From: [Mycobacterium] stephanolepidis
Lineage (GTDB): Bacteria > Actinomycetota > Actinomycetes > Mycobacteriales > Mycobacteriaceae
DNA: 64,000 bases
Direction: 5' to 3'
Assembly: GCF_002356335.1 (NCBI RefSeq)
Contig: NZ_AP018165.1
Location: 3,162,001-3,226,000, forward strand
In this document: one piece after another, positions 17,495 through 30,120 of the stretch
Position numbering within the stretch: the stretch's first letter is position 1
How the letters are laid out: the number at the start of each line of letters is the position of its first letter
The notes under the pieces: model-generated
Database searches by the model: none
What the model saw: the letters and a program-made list of their open reading frames with translations, nothing else
Told to the model about the DNA's origin: nothing
Program-made: the position numbers and the translations under genes

Positions 17495-17745
17495 GCCTTG
17501 GAATTGAGCACCTGAATCACTGTTTCGCCCACGCGCACCCGGCACATGGCAACGGCCAGTGCGACGGCATCCTTCGGCGAAATCTGGGCCACCGCATTGC
17601 CACCCGCGGCCGCCTCCTGAACCGCCGCCAACTTTCCGGCGTCGTCCATCGTGTTGAAGTCTCCGCAGAGGGTGTCGGCATGAGCAGTCGGCGGAATCGC
17701 AACCGATAGCACCAACACGGTCACCAAAACCCCCACGGCTCGCAT
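17491..17745 (-). CDS. small secreted two-cysteine protein
   Basis: 84 residues. Signal peptide MRAVGVLVTVLVLSVAIPPT then AHAD cleavage site. The mature part of about 60 residues has one cysteine near each end (TLCGDF and AMCRVRVG), a layout like HdeA-type or other small helical secreted proteins; I cannot assign a family. Starts 9 bp after the end of the upstream amidohydrolase gene, so probably co-transcribed with it. Confidence 0.75.
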   Translation of the reverse strand: MRAVGVLVTVLVLSVAIPPTAHADTLCGDFNTMDDAGKLAAVQEAAAGGNAVAQISPKDAVALAVAMCRVRVGETVIQVLNSKA

Positions 17746-17754
17746 GGCCGAACT

Positions 17755-18822
17755 CTAGCGAATCTGCCCACGCAGCACGATGAGGTCCGGCCGCGAGAGC
17801 ACCTGAGGGCCGGTGCGCGGGTCTTCGCGATATCCGACGAGGTCGGCGGGTGCGCCATGCTCCAACCCCGGCCGCCCCAGCCATTCGCGAGCCCGCCACG
17901 ACGCCGCGCCCAGCGCATCGGTGGGGTTCATGCCTATGCGCGTAAGCGCGGCGACCTCATCGGAGATGCGCCCGTGTGCGATCCCGCCGCCGGCATCGGT
18001 GCCCGCGTACATCGGGATTCCGGCGTCATACGCGTTCCCGAAGGTCGTGTGCAGACCCGCGTACAGGTCACGCATGTGTTGGGCGTAGACGGGGTACTTG
18101 GCCGCGGAGTCGGCGATTCCCGGGAAGTTCTCGATATTGATGACGGTCGGAACCAGCGCGGTACCGTGCTCGACCATCAGGGCGATGGTGTCATCGGTGA
18201 GGCCGGTGCCGTGTTCGATGCAGTCGATCCCGGCGCGGATCAAGCCGGGCAGCGCGTCCTCACCGAACACGTGCGCGGTGACACGCGCGCCATGGGCATG
18301 CGCGGCCTCAATGGCCTGTTCGAGAATCTCATCGGACCACAGTGGCGCCAGATCACCGACGGAGCGATCGATCCAGTCCCCCACCAGTTTCACCCAGCCG
18401 TCGCCCCAACGTGCTTGGAGAGCAATGGCTTCCGGAAGTTGCGACTCATCCTCGATATCGATGGGCAACCCGGGGATGTAGCGCTTGGGTTTGGCCAGAT
18501 GCCTACCCGCTCGGATGATCCGTGGCAGGTCTTCTCGCTCATCGAAGCCGCGGGTATCCACCGGGGATCCGGCGTCGCGCAAGAGCAGTGCGCCCACGTC
18601 ACGCTCGGCCTCGGCCTGTGCGACCGCCTCCTCCAGCGAGGTCGGACCGTGCGGGCCGACGCCGACATGGCAATGCGCATCGACAAGCCCGGGTAACAGC
18701 CACCCGCCGTCGAAGACGGTGTCGACACCCGCGATCGGTTCCAGGCTTATGACACCGTCGTGCACCCACAGATCGATGGGCTCTTCCGAGGGAAGAGTTC
18801 GTCCCCGCAGGTGCGCGAGCAT
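17755..18822 (-). CDS. amidohydrolase family metal-dependent hydrolase
   Basis: 355 residues in the imidazolonepropionase/prolidase-like amidohydrolase class. Metal ligands are visible: LPGLVDAHCHVGVGP (HxH), GDGWVKLVGDW (Lys that may be carboxylated), GARVTAHVFGE, DCIEHGTGL and PMYAGTDAGGG (Asp). The ending ADLVGYREDPR is typical. Equivalent to Rv2915c. Follows ffh by 4 bp on the same strand. Confidence 0.88.
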   Translation of the reverse strand: MLAHLRGRTLPSEEPIDLWVHDGVISLEPIAGVDTVFDGGWLLPGLVDAHCHVGVGPHGPTSLEEAVAQAEAERDVGALLLRDAGSPVDTRGFDEREDLPRIIRAGRHLAKPKRYIPGLPIDIEDESQLPEAIALQARWGDGWVKLVGDWIDRSVGDLAPLWSDEILEQAIEAAHAHGARVTAHVFGEDALPGLIRAGIDCIEHGTGLTDDTIALMVEHGTALVPTVINIENFPGIADSAAKYPVYAQHMRDLYAGLHTTFGNAYDAGIPMYAGTDAGGGIAHGRISDEVAALTRIGMNPTDALGAASWRAREWLGRPGLEHGAPADLVGYREDPRTGPQVLSRPDLIVLRGQIR

Positions 18823-18826
18823 CGGC

Positions 18827-20389
18827 TCAGTTCTTGGGGAACTTCAGCTTCGAGATGTCGATATCGGCCAGACCGGGAGGCAGCTCGCCGAGGCCCTCGG
18901 GCATCCCGGAGAGGTCTGGGAACCCTGCCGGCATGCCCGGGGGCATACCGGGGAATCCGCCCCGGATCTTCGGCTGTGTGGGCCCCCGTGAACCCTTCTT
19001 GCCCTTCTTGGTGTTCTTACCGCCCTTGCGGTTGCTCTTGCGGTTGATGGCGCCCATACCCATACGGCCCGCCATCGACGACATCATCTTGCGCGCCTCG
19101 AAGAAGCGGTCCACCAGCTGATTGACCTCCGAGACCGCGACCCCGGAACCGTTGGCGATCCGCAGTCGCCGCGAGGCGTTGATGATCTTCGGGTCGGTTC
19201 GTTCGGCGGGCGTCATTCCGCGAATGATGGCCTGCACCCTGTCGAGCTGCTTGTCATCGACGGCGGCCAACGCATCCTTCATCTGCCCGGCGCCGGGCAG
19301 CATGCCCAACAGGTTGCCGATGGGGCCCATCTTGCGGATCGCGAGCATCTGCTCCAGGAAATCCTCGAGCGTGAGTTCTCCGGAGGTGATCTTTTCGGCG
19401 GCGGCCAGGGACTGCTCGGCATCGAAATGCTGCTCGGCCTGCTCGATGAGGGACAGCAGGTCGCCCATGCCCAGGATGCGGCTCGCCATCCGGTCGGGGT
19501 GGAAGACGTCGAAGTCCTCAAGCTTTTCGCCGGTCGACGCGAACAGGATCGGGGTGCCGGTGATCTCGCGTACCGAAAGCGCGGCACCACCACGGGCGTC
19601 GCCGTCGAGCTTGGTCAAGACGACACCGGTGAATCCGACACCCGCACGGAAGGCCTCGGCGGTGCTCACCGCGTCCTGACCGATCATGGCGTCGAGGACG
19701 AAAAGCACCTCGTCGGGATCGACGGCGTCGCGGATCCGCGCGGCCTGGTCCATCAATTCGGCGTCGATACCGAGACGGCCGGCGGTGTCGACGAGCACCA
19801 CGTCGAAGTGCTGAGCCTTGGCGTGGGCCAGGCCGTCGCGGGCCACAGCGACCGGATCGCCGACCAGCGAGCCGACCTCCAGCCCGCCGGGCGCAGCACC
19901 CGGATGCGGCGCGTAAACGGAAACCCCGGCGCGCTCAGCGACCACCTGCAACTGGTTCACCGCGCCCGGGCGCTGCAGGTCGCAGGCCACCAGAAGCGGG
20001 GTATGCCCTTGCCCCTTAAGCCATTTCGCGAGCTTGCCGGCAAGGGTCGTCTTACCGGCACCTTGCAGACCGGCGAGCATGACCACGGTCGGCGGAGTCT
20101 TGGCGAACGCCAGCTGACGGGTTTCCCCGCCGAGGATGCCGATGAGCTCCTCGTTGACGATCTTGACGACCTGCTGCGCCGGGTTCAGCGCGCCGGACAC
20201 CTCGGCGCCCTTGGCGCGTTCCTTGATGCGCCCGATGAAGGTACGCACCACGGGCAGCGCGACATCGGCTTCCAGCAGCGCCAGCCGGATGGTCCGGCAG
20301 GTCGCGTCGATATCGGCGTCGGACAGACGTCCCTTGCCCCGTAGGCCAGCAAGGGCATCGGTCAACCGGTCAGACAGCGATTCAAACAC
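18827..20389 (-). CDS. ffh: signal recognition particle GTPase
   Basis: About 520 residues from a GTG at 20389 giving VFESLSDRLTDAL, the standard Ffh start; the frame opens 17 codons earlier. NG domain: Walker A GLQGAGKTTLAGKLAKWL, DTAGRLG, TKLDGDARGG. M domain: Met-rich FLEQMLAIRKMGPIGNLLGM and the RNA-binding RLRIANGSGVAVSEVNQLV. The tail is basic then Gly/Pro/Met-rich (GGFPGMPPGMPAGFPDL), a mycobacterial feature. It targets nascent membrane proteins to FtsY, whose gene is also in this window. Confidence 0.96.
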   Translation of the reverse strand: MFESLSDRLTDALAGLRGKGRLSDADIDATCRTIRLALLEADVALPVVRTFIGRIKERAKGAEVSGALNPAQQVVKIVNEELIGILGGETRQLAFAKTPPTVVMLAGLQGAGKTTLAGKLAKWLKGQGHTPLLVACDLQRPGAVNQLQVVAERAGVSVYAPHPGAAPGGLEVGSLVGDPVAVARDGLAHAKAQHFDVVLVDTAGRLGIDAELMDQAARIRDAVDPDEVLFVLDAMIGQDAVSTAEAFRAGVGFTGVVLTKLDGDARGGAALSVREITGTPILFASTGEKLEDFDVFHPDRMASRILGMGDLLSLIEQAEQHFDAEQSLAAAEKITSGELTLEDFLEQMLAIRKMGPIGNLLGMLPGAGQMKDALAAVDDKQLDRVQAIIRGMTPAERTDPKIINASRRLRIANGSGVAVSEVNQLVDRFFEARKMMSSMAGRMGMGAINRKSNRKGGKNTKKGKKGSRGPTQPKIRGGFPGMPPGMPAGFPDLSGMPEGLGELPPGLADIDISKLKFPKN

Positions 20390-20476
20390 GTCGACCAGCC
20401 TAGCTGGCGGCCCCTTTTGGGCCTCCGTCGTGGCGGACAATCCGAATACGCCGACCTCGCCCGCCTACCCCCATAC

Positions 20477-20950
20477 CTACCCGGCGGCCGGTGGTTGCGG
20501 GCGCAGTGGCGGAATGATGATGCCGACAACGCCACGCAAACTCCACCCTATGAGGCTGAGATAGTCGATGCTGTCGCGCCAGAAGACGACCTTGTCGTCG
20601 ACAAACTTCATGGTGGCTTTGATCCGGAACCGCACCCACAAGGGGCCTAGCTTGGCGATGTCGATGCGGTCACTGATCACGGCGTCGCCCTGCTGCACGA
20701 CACTCAGTGGTGACACGGTGAGTCCGGAAACGCATGCCCGAAAGCCCCGCGCCAAGGCAGACCTGAGACTCTCCTTGCCCTTGATCTTCGGAACGGGTGC
20801 GAGCACGTGCTCGACGTCATCTGAGAAGAACTTCAGATAGCCGTCGAGATCCAGAGTCGCCATCGTGGCGAAGGCGTCCTTCACCAGCTCCACGTGTGGG
20901 TGCGCGTTCGACGGGTGCCCGCCGCTCATTCGATCCTCTAGAAATGCCAT
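20477..20950 (-). CDS. limonene-1,2-epoxide hydrolase-like (SnoaL fold) protein
   Basis: 157 residues (150 if the second Met at 20929 is used). The NTF2-like fold with VISDRIDIAKLGPLWVRFRI and KVVFWRDSIDY resembles limonene-epoxide hydrolase, in which an Asp-Arg-Asp triad acts on the epoxide; candidate triad residues are present. The C-terminus is Pro-rich. Substrate not predictable. M. tuberculosis has a different gene (Rv2917) between ffh and glnD. Confidence 0.72.
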   Translation of the reverse strand: MAFLEDRMSGGHPSNAHPHVELVKDAFATMATLDLDGYLKFFSDDVEHVLAPVPKIKGKESLRSALARGFRACVSGLTVSPLSVVQQGDAVISDRIDIAKLGPLWVRFRIKATMKFVDDKVVFWRDSIDYLSLIGWSLRGVVGIIIPPLRPQPPAAG

Positions 20951-21026
20951 GCCCAGACAATCGCCCGTGACCTGCTGCCACCTCTACCCGCAGCGCTGCC
21001 AACCACTGCCAGATCGCTTGTCTGAG

Positions 21027-23405
21027 CTAGCTGGCGGCCTTCTTCGGCTCGGGTGCGGCCACAGGCAACACCGAGGCGATGGCCGCCTCCAACACTGCCT
21101 GCTCGGGACCGGTGCTGAGACAGAAGGTGTCGACCACCGAGGAACCGAGGGTGTTGACCCTGGCCCATGCGATGTCCACGCCGTGTCGCTCCAGGGTCGC
21201 GGTGATGCGCGCCAGCAGCCCGGGCGCATCGGAGGTGCGGATCTCCACGATCTGCTGGTCGAAATTCCCCGCGGGCTCGAACCAGCGGATGCGCGGCGGC
21301 GCAGGTGCGTAATTGGTGGGAACCGCAGGTGTCGCATCCCCGACAAGGCCGGTGGAGAACTGCGCTGACTCGCGTTCGCGCTCATCGAGCGTCGCGATGA
21401 TGTCGGTATCGCCGTCGATAGCGGAGATCAGCTGCTGGCGCAGCAGCCCCGCGGCCGGAGGTGAACCGAACCGCGGCGACACCTCGAAGGTGTTGATGGC
21501 TGAACCGGCGTGGCTGGCCACCGAGGCCGAGAACACCCGCAACGAATTCAGCGACAGCACCCCGGCGGCCTTGGAGAGCAGCCCACGTTGATCGGGCGCA
21601 ATCATGCTCACGGTGTACATGTGGGGTGATCCCGCGGGCACCAGACGCACCTGAACCCCACCATCTGCCGCCAGCGAAAGCAGTTCCGGATCAATGGGAT
21701 CAGGTTCGGGCAGCGGTTCACCACGCATCACCATCCGGCATTTGCGCACCAGCTCCCCGATCAGCGACGCCTTCCAGTCGCCCCACACCCCAGGACCGGT
21801 GGCCAGCGAGTCTGCCTCCGCGAGTTGCTGCAACAGCTCCAGGAGCAGCAGATCGCCCCCGAGCGTATTGACCACGGTGTCAATGGTTTCCGGGTCGCCG
21901 AGATCGCGCCGGGTGGCGGTGTTGGGCAGCAGCAGGTGATAACGCACGATCCTGGACAGCAAGTCCACATCGGACGGCCACAGTCCCAGCCGGGTACCGA
22001 TCTGCACGGCCAAATCCGCACCGACAACGCTGTGGTCACCGCCGCGCCCCTTGCCGATGTCGTGCACCAGCGCACCGAGAACCAGCAGATCGGGGCGAGA
22101 CACCCTGGTGGTGAAGGCGCTCGCCTGCGCAACTGTTTCGACAAGATGCCTGTCGACCGTCCAGATGTGCACGATGTCGCGCGGCGGCAGGTCGCGGACC
22201 GGCCCCCATTCGGGGAAGAGCCTGCCCCACAACCCGGTTCGATCCAGCGCCTCAATGGTGGCGACCGCATGCGGACCCGCCTCCAGAAGTACCAACAAAT
22301 CCTTGAGCGCCTCCCGAGGCCACGGTGCACGAAGCTCGGGTGCCGATTCGGCAAGACGACTCAGCGTGGACGAGGAGATCGGCAGTCCAGTGGTCGCCGA
22401 GGCCGCCGCCACCCGCAGGATCAGCGACGGGTCGCGTTCTGGACGAGCATCGCGAGCTAGCACCACCTCGCCGGCGTGCTCCACCACGCCCTCGTCGAGC
22501 GGACGTCGGACCGTGCGCCGCAGTACCGAAATACCGCGTCGGGGAATCGAATTAACGGCGGTCCGCAGCCCTACATCGACCGAGTAGCTGATGGTGCGGG
22601 CCGCGTCCGACAGCATCCGGGCCAGGTCGAACCGATCGCCGATACGCAGCGCCGCCCCGATCTCGTCAGCGAACTGGGCCAGCAGCTGATCGCGCTCCCG
22701 TCCGGCGACCCGATGCAATTCGGTGCGCACATCCAAGATGACCGAATGGGCGCCGTCGAACGACTTCGCCAGCCCACTATCGGTGAGCTGGGCGATGGCG
22801 AGCGCCCGAAGTAGCTGAACATCGCGCAGACCGCCGCGTCCGGACTTCAGATCGGGTTCGGCCCGATGTGCGATCTCGCCGCTGCGCCGCCATCGTGCCT
22901 GCGTGTACTCGATCAGCTCATCGAGTCGTGTCCGGATCTGCGAACGCCATTGCTGGCGTACGCCCCCGATCATCAGGCTGGACAACTGCGCGTCCCCGGC
23001 TATATGCCTGGCATCGAGCAGCGACAATGCCGCCGACATCTCCTGTCCGGCGACATGCAGGGTGTCGGCCACCGTGCGGACACTGTGGTCGAGCCGAATA
23101 TTGGCGTCCCACAACGGGTACCACAGGCCGTCCGCGACGTCACTGAGGGTCTCCGTCGAGATGTTCTCGTCGTGCAGCAGCACCAAATCCAAGTCCGAGT
23201 GCGGCAGCATCTCGCGACGACCAAGCCCACCGAGTGCCACGATGGCGAATCCACTGGAGTCGGTGATGCCGACCTCAGCGGCCTTGGTTGTCAGCCAAAG
23301 CTCGTTGAGGTCGGTCATCGCCTCACGGATCGCGCCGGCATTCAACCGGCCGCTATCACCGAGCAGCTGCGCCCTGGCGGCCACGAGGTCCGTTGCGGCG
23401 CCCAT
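21027..23405 (-). CDS. glnD: bifunctional PII uridylyl(adenylyl)transferase/removing enzyme
   Basis: 792 residues, a normal GlnD length. N-terminal nucleotidyltransferase: [21 protein letters not shown]. Central HD phosphohydrolase: [19 protein letters not shown]. Two C-terminal ACT domains: [18 protein letters not shown] and [20 protein letters not shown], which sense glutamine. In actinobacteria GlnD adenylylates the PII T-loop Tyr. Last gene of the amt-glnB-glnD operon, 19 bp after glnB. Confidence 0.95.
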   Translation of the reverse strand: MGAATDLVAARAQLLGDSGRLNAGAIREAMTDLNELWLTTKAAEVGITDSSGFAIVALGGLGRREMLPHSDLDLVLLHDENISTETLSDVADGLWYPLWDANIRLDHSVRTVADTLHVAGQEMSAALSLLDARHIAGDAQLSSLMIGGVRQQWRSQIRTRLDELIEYTQARWRRSGEIAHRAEPDLKSGRGGLRDVQLLRALAIAQLTDSGLAKSFDGAHSVILDVRTELHRVAGRERDQLLAQFADEIGAALRIGDRFDLARMLSDAARTISYSVDVGLRTAVNSIPRRGISVLRRTVRRPLDEGVVEHAGEVVLARDARPERDPSLILRVAAASATTGLPISSSTLSRLAESAPELRAPWPREALKDLLVLLEAGPHAVATIEALDRTGLWGRLFPEWGPVRDLPPRDIVHIWTVDRHLVETVAQASAFTTRVSRPDLLVLGALVHDIGKGRGGDHSVVGADLAVQIGTRLGLWPSDVDLLSRIVRYHLLLPNTATRRDLGDPETIDTVVNTLGGDLLLLELLQQLAEADSLATGPGVWGDWKASLIGELVRKCRMVMRGEPLPEPDPIDPELLSLAADGGVQVRLVPAGSPHMYTVSMIAPDQRGLLSKAAGVLSLNSLRVFSASVASHAGSAINTFEVSPRFGSPPAAGLLRQQLISAIDGDTDIIATLDERERESAQFSTGLVGDATPAVPTNYAPAPPRIRWFEPAGNFDQQIVEIRTSDAPGLLARITATLERHGVDIAWARVNTLGSSVVDTFCLSTGPEQAVLEAAIASVLPVAAPEPKKAAS

Positions 23406-23424
23406 GTGATTACCGTCCTAAGTG

Positions 23425-25163
<1,739 letters not shown>

Positions 25164-25217
25164 TCCTCTCGAGGATCTTGAAGCTTGAACTCTGCCCATG
25201 CAGAGTGCGCAGCGGAT

Positions 25218-25255
25218 GTTTCCGAGAGGGCGCGCATGTGTTTCGCGTCTGTTAC
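25218..25255 (-). promoter_or_regulatory. GlnR-type operator upstream of amt-glnB-glnD
   Basis: On the minus strand the site reads GTAAC-N6-GAAAC-N6-GCGCC-N6-GAAAC. Three of the four 5-base boxes fit the actinobacterial GlnR consensus (GTnAC-N6-GAAAC repeated) with exact 11-bp spacing; the third box is degenerate. It lies 55 bp upstream of the amt start. GlnR control of this operon is known in M. smegmatis; occupancy here is predicted. Confidence 0.78.
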
Positions 25256-25301
25256 CGGTTTCAGCGGAAGCGAGCGAAGCGACCAGGGATCAACGGCGCC
25301 C

Positions 25302-26637
<1,336 letters not shown>

Positions 26638-26663
<26 letters not shown>

Positions 26664-27690
26664 CAGGGCATTGTTACAGGAACGCAAGAAGCGCCACATT
26701 GACGCCTGCCTGAGCGATCCAGTGCAGTACGTCACCCGAACCACGGGACTGGAAAGACTCGACCTGCCTTATATGGCGTTGCCCAATACCAGCCTCGCCG
26801 GGGTTGACCTGTCCACCGAGTTTCTGGGCAAGCGGTTGGCCGCTCCTGTTCTCATCGGAGCGATGACCGGCGGCGCGAAACTTTCGGGCACCATCAATCG
26901 CAACCTCGCGGCCGCCGCCCAAGAGCTGGGCATCGGCATGATGCTCGGTTCGCAACGGGTCATGCTGGTCGACCCCGACAGCGCCGCGACGTTCGCGGTG
27001 CGAGAGGTAGCACCCGACATCCTGCTGATCGGCAACATCGGGCTGGCACAGCTCGGCAACACCGCGGCCGCCGCGCAGCTCAACGACCTGGTGCAGCGGG
27101 TTGGGGCGGACGCGCTGGCGGTGCACACCAATCCGCTGCAGGAGGCCGTGCAGCCCGACGGCGATACCGATTTCACCGGTCAGGTGTACCGGCTCGCCGA
27201 GCTGACCCACGAGGTCGAATTTCCGGTGCTCCTCAAGGAGGTCGGCCATGGCATCAGTGGGGCGGCAGCGCGCCGCCTCGGCGGATGCCGTCTTGCGGCC
27301 ATCGACGTCGCCGGCGCGGGCGGCACGTCCTGGGCCCGGGTGGAGCAGTTCGTCAGGTTCGGCGCCATCACCTCACCCGACCTCGCCGAATGGGGTATCC
27401 CGACAGCCGATGCGCTCATCGAGGTTCATGCCGAGCTGCCGCATCTGCCCCTCGTCGGTTCGGGCGGCATACGTACCGGGATGGACGCTGCCAAGGCGAT
27501 CGCGCTGGGCGCGAGCGCCGTGTCGGTAGCACTCCCCCTCCTGGCACCCGCGGTGCAATCGCCGCAGGCAGTGATCGCCTGGCTCGAACAATTCCTCGAC
27601 GAGCTGCGCATCGCCATGCACTGTGCCGATGTCAACACGATCGCCCAGCTGCAGCGAGTTTCACTGCGTCCCCGTTCAAGCCCCCGCTAA
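26638..27690 (+). CDS. fni: type 2 isopentenyl-diphosphate delta-isomerase (FMN-dependent)
   Basis: 350 residues from ATG 26638; a TTG at 26671 would give a 339-residue protein without overlapping ftsY. TIM-barrel with family motifs [63 protein letters not shown] and [19 protein letters not shown] (FMN phosphate site). It interconverts IPP and DMAPP, the isoprenoid precursors for menaquinone and polyprenyl carriers. M. tuberculosis uses an unrelated type 1 enzyme at another locus, so this gene is an accessory feature here. Confidence 0.92.
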
Positions 27691-27748
27691 ACAGGCCAGA
27701 CCCGTCATACACTGCGGGAGTCACATCTCGTCCCAGGAGGTTCTTGGC

Positions 27749-28270
27749 ATGAATATCCAATTCGGGGGACGTAACAAGTTTCGGGCCGTGGCGCGGACCC
27801 TTGCGGTCACCGTCGCTGTGTTGTTGATATCGGCCGGCATCGTCCGGGCGCCCGTGGCGCGAGCCGACTCCCTGCTCGATTTCACCGGCACCACCGTCTC
27901 GGGCGCGCCCTTCAACGGTGCCAGCCTCAAGGGCAAGCCGGTCGTGCTGTGGTTCTGGGCCGCGTACTGCCCGTTCTGCAACGGCGAGGGACCGCATGTG
28001 AGTGCGGTATCGGCGGCTAACCCCCGTGTCACCTTCGTCGGCATCTCCGGCCGCGGTTCGGTGGGAGAAATGGAGGGATTCATTTCGCGCTACAACCTTC
28101 ACTTCACCAACCTCAATGACGCCGACGGTTCGTTGTGGCGGCAGTTCGGTGTGCCCTGGCAGCCGGCCTACCTGTTCATCAACTCCAACGGCACCTCGGA
28201 CTTTGCGAACAACCCGACATCGTCGATGTCCGAACAGGAGCTCAGCGACCGGGTGAAGGCACTGACCTGA
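27749..28270 (+). CDS. secreted thioredoxin-like disulfide protein (MPT53/DsbE-like)
   Basis: 173 residues from ATG 27749 behind CAGGAGG. Signal peptide about residues 1-39 (LLISAGIVRAPVARAD). The thioredoxin fold carries an active-site C74-P-F-C77 (FWAAYCPFCNGE), the cis-Pro region is VPWQPAYLFI, and DADGSLWRQFGV is typical of TlpA/MPT53 proteins. It should act as an extracytoplasmic thiol oxidase or reductase. The CcdA-like gene follows with a 4-bp overlap, matching the Rv2878c-Rv2877c pairing at a different place in M. tuberculosis. Confidence 0.9.
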   Translation: MNIQFGGRNKFRAVARTLAVTVAVLLISAGIVRAPVARADSLLDFTGTTVSGAPFNGASLKGKPVVLWFWAAYCPFCNGEGPHVSAVSAANPRVTFVGISGRGSVGEMEGFISRYNLHFTNLNDADGSLWRQFGVPWQPAYLFINSNGTSDFANNPTSSMSEQELSDRVKALT

Positions 28271-29103
28271 CCTCACTTGCCTTTGCAGCCGGGCTGATCG
28301 CCGCGCTCAACCCGTGCGGATTCGCGTTACTCCCGGTCTATCTCGCCCTCGTGGTACGCGGACCGGGCGCCGAAATCGGGAAGTCGCGAGCAGTGGCTCG
28401 CGCGGTCATCGCCACCGTGGTGATGGCGGCCGGGTTCGTCGCGGTCTTCACCGTTTTCGGGTTGTTGACGGTGTCGGTGGCATCCGTGGTGCAGCGGTAT
28501 CTGCCGTTTGTGACAGTGGTCTTCGGAATCGGTTTGGTGATCCTCGGTCTGTGGCTCTTGTCCGGCCGCGACATCATCGCGCTTATGCCCAAGGTGCTGG
28601 ATGCGAACGCCCCCACCACCCGGCTGGGCTCCATGTTCGGCTACGGCGTGGGATACGCGGTGGCCTCGTTGTCCTGCACCATCGGCCCCTTCCTGGCAGT
28701 CACCAGCACCACCTTTGAAAGCGGCTCCCTATTCGACGGTGTCATGGTCTATCTGGCGTACGCCTCCGGCATCACCCTCGTGGTGGGCACGCTGGCCGTG
28801 TCCACCGCGTTGGCAAGCACGGTGCTACTGAACGCCATGCGGCGCGCACTGCCCTATCTGAATCGGATCAGTGGCGCCATCCTTCTCGTGGTCGGCGCCT
28901 ACGTGGGCTATTACGGCAGCTATGAGGTCAGGCTGTTCCACGCCAACGGCAACCCCGATGACCCGATCATCAACGCGGCCGGGAAGATTCAGCGCACGAT
29001 CTCAGGCTGGGTGTATCTGCACGGCGCCTGGCCGTGGTTGTTCATCCTCGGGTTGGTGGCGGTCGGCGCGGCTATTTGGTGGCGCAATACTGCGAAGGAA
29101 TAG
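28267..29103 (+). CDS. CcdA/DsbD-like membrane thiol transporter, apparent CTG start
   Basis: 278 residues if translation begins at CTG 28267, which overlaps the TGA of the preceding gene. No ATG, GTG or TTG exists in frame between the start of the conserved helix and well upstream inside the previous gene, so CTG is the sensible start. About seven membrane helices; the paired cysteines of CcdA proteins are in LNPCGFALLP and SLSCTIGPFL. It passes electrons from cytoplasmic thioredoxin to the partner MPT53-like protein. Family assignment strong; start codon inferred. Confidence 0.87.
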   Translation: MTSLAFAAGLIAALNPCGFALLPVYLALVVRGPGAEIGKSRAVARAVIATVVMAAGFVAVFTVFGLLTVSVASVVQRYLPFVTVVFGIGLVILGLWLLSGRDIIALMPKVLDANAPTTRLGSMFGYGVGYAVASLSCTIGPFLAVTSTTFESGSLFDGVMVYLAYASGITLVVGTLAVSTALASTVLLNAMRRALPYLNRISGAILLVVGAYVGYYGSYEVRLFHANGNPDDPIINAAGKIQRTISGWVYLHGAWPWLFILGLVAVGAAIWWRNTAKE

Positions 29104-29127
29104 CTCACCGGGCGTAGCATCATATGC

Positions 29128-29241
29128 ATGACTAGCAATGAGACCGTCGCACCCGAGACCTCTGCGAGCTGCGACAACCCGAACTGCACCTGTACCAACT
29201 GTCAGTGCGGGGCCAACTGCTCCTGCGGCTCTGACAAGTAG
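29128..29241 (+). CDS. 37-residue cysteine-rich metallothionein-like protein
   Basis: ATG 29128 to TAG 29239-29241. The protein is MTSNETVAPETSAS followed by seven cysteines in CDNPNCTCTNCQCGANCSCG and a short SDK tail, so 7 of the last 23 residues are Cys in CxC and CxxC patterns, with no aromatic residues: a classic metallothionein composition. It is not obviously MymT. A TAGCAT (TANNNT) at 29115-29120 lies 7 bp before the ATG, the geometry of a leaderless mycobacterial promoter; no Shine-Dalgarno is present. Probably binds Cu(I), Zn or Cd in the cytoplasm. Confidence 0.8.
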   Translation: MTSNETVAPETSASCDNPNCTCTNCQCGANCSCGSDK

Positions 29242-29283
29242 CCTCAGGGAATACCCACGGCGCACGCGTGCGTTCGCCGTGAG

Positions 29284-30120
29284 GTGACCACACCGGAGTT
29301 CGCCCCGTACGGATTCTTCACTCACTACGCGACGGTCGACGCCGACCTGCTGCGGGCCGTCGAGAATCTTGGCTTTGATACCGCGTGGCTGGGCGGTTCG
29401 CCCCCTGCCGATCTGCCATGGGTAGATCCACTGCTCTCCGCCACCGAGCGGATCAGGATCGTGACCGCGATCGTGAACATCTGGTCGGCGCCCGCCCGGG
29501 AAGCCGGCCAATCATGGCAGCGCATTCAGGCCGCTCACCCGGGACGTTTCATTCTCGGTATCGGTGCCGGTCATCCCGAGGTCGATAGCGGAGTCGTCTA
29601 CAAGCCGTACTCCGGACTCGTCGACTATCTCGATGTGCTCGACGACGCCGGGGTTCCCCGGGAAGGCCGGGGTCTTGCCGCGCTCGCAGAGAAATCGCTC
29701 AAACTCGCCGCGGACCGTTCGGCGCTGGCCCATCCGTATCTCACACCGCCATCACATACCCGTTGGGCCCGTGAGCTTCTGGGACCCGGCGCGATCATCG
29801 TCCCAGAGCAGAAGGTGGTGCTGACCACCGATCCCGATGAAGCTCGCGCGATTGGCCGTCAGGCCCTGGATCTGTACCTCGGCCTCACCAACTACCTCAC
29901 CATGTTGGAGCGCTTCGCGGGCAGCAAGGAAGATCTGGTCAAACCCGGTAGCGACAAGCTGGTGGATTCCCTCGTCGCTTACGGCACGCCCGAACAGATC
30001 GCGGCCCGGCTGCAGGAGCATCGGGATGCCGGGGCCACCCAAGTGGCCATCCAGGTACTGGGCGATCCCGCCAAACGTGCTGAGACGCTAAGTGTTTTGG
30101 CCCGCGGGCTGGGTCTCTAG
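29284..30120 (+). CDS. LLM-class F420-dependent oxidoreductase (TIGR03620-like)
   Basis: 278 residues from GTG 29284. Luciferase-like fold: [48 protein letters not shown], and the C-terminal [21 protein letters not shown]. The pattern matches the mycobacterial F420-dependent LLM proteins. Substrate unknown. Its last 33 bp overlap the 3' end of smc on the opposite strand. Confidence 0.85.
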   Translation: MTTPEFAPYGFFTHYATVDADLLRAVENLGFDTAWLGGSPPADLPWVDPLLSATERIRIVTAIVNIWSAPAREAGQSWQRIQAAHPGRFILGIGAGHPEVDSGVVYKPYSGLVDYLDVLDDAGVPREGRGLAALAEKSLKLAADRSALAHPYLTPPSHTRWARELLGPGAIIVPEQKVVLTTDPDEARAIGRQALDLYLGLTNYLTMLERFAGSKEDLVKPGSDKLVDSLVAYGTPEQIAARLQEHRDAGATQVAIQVLGDPAKRAETLSVLARGLGL

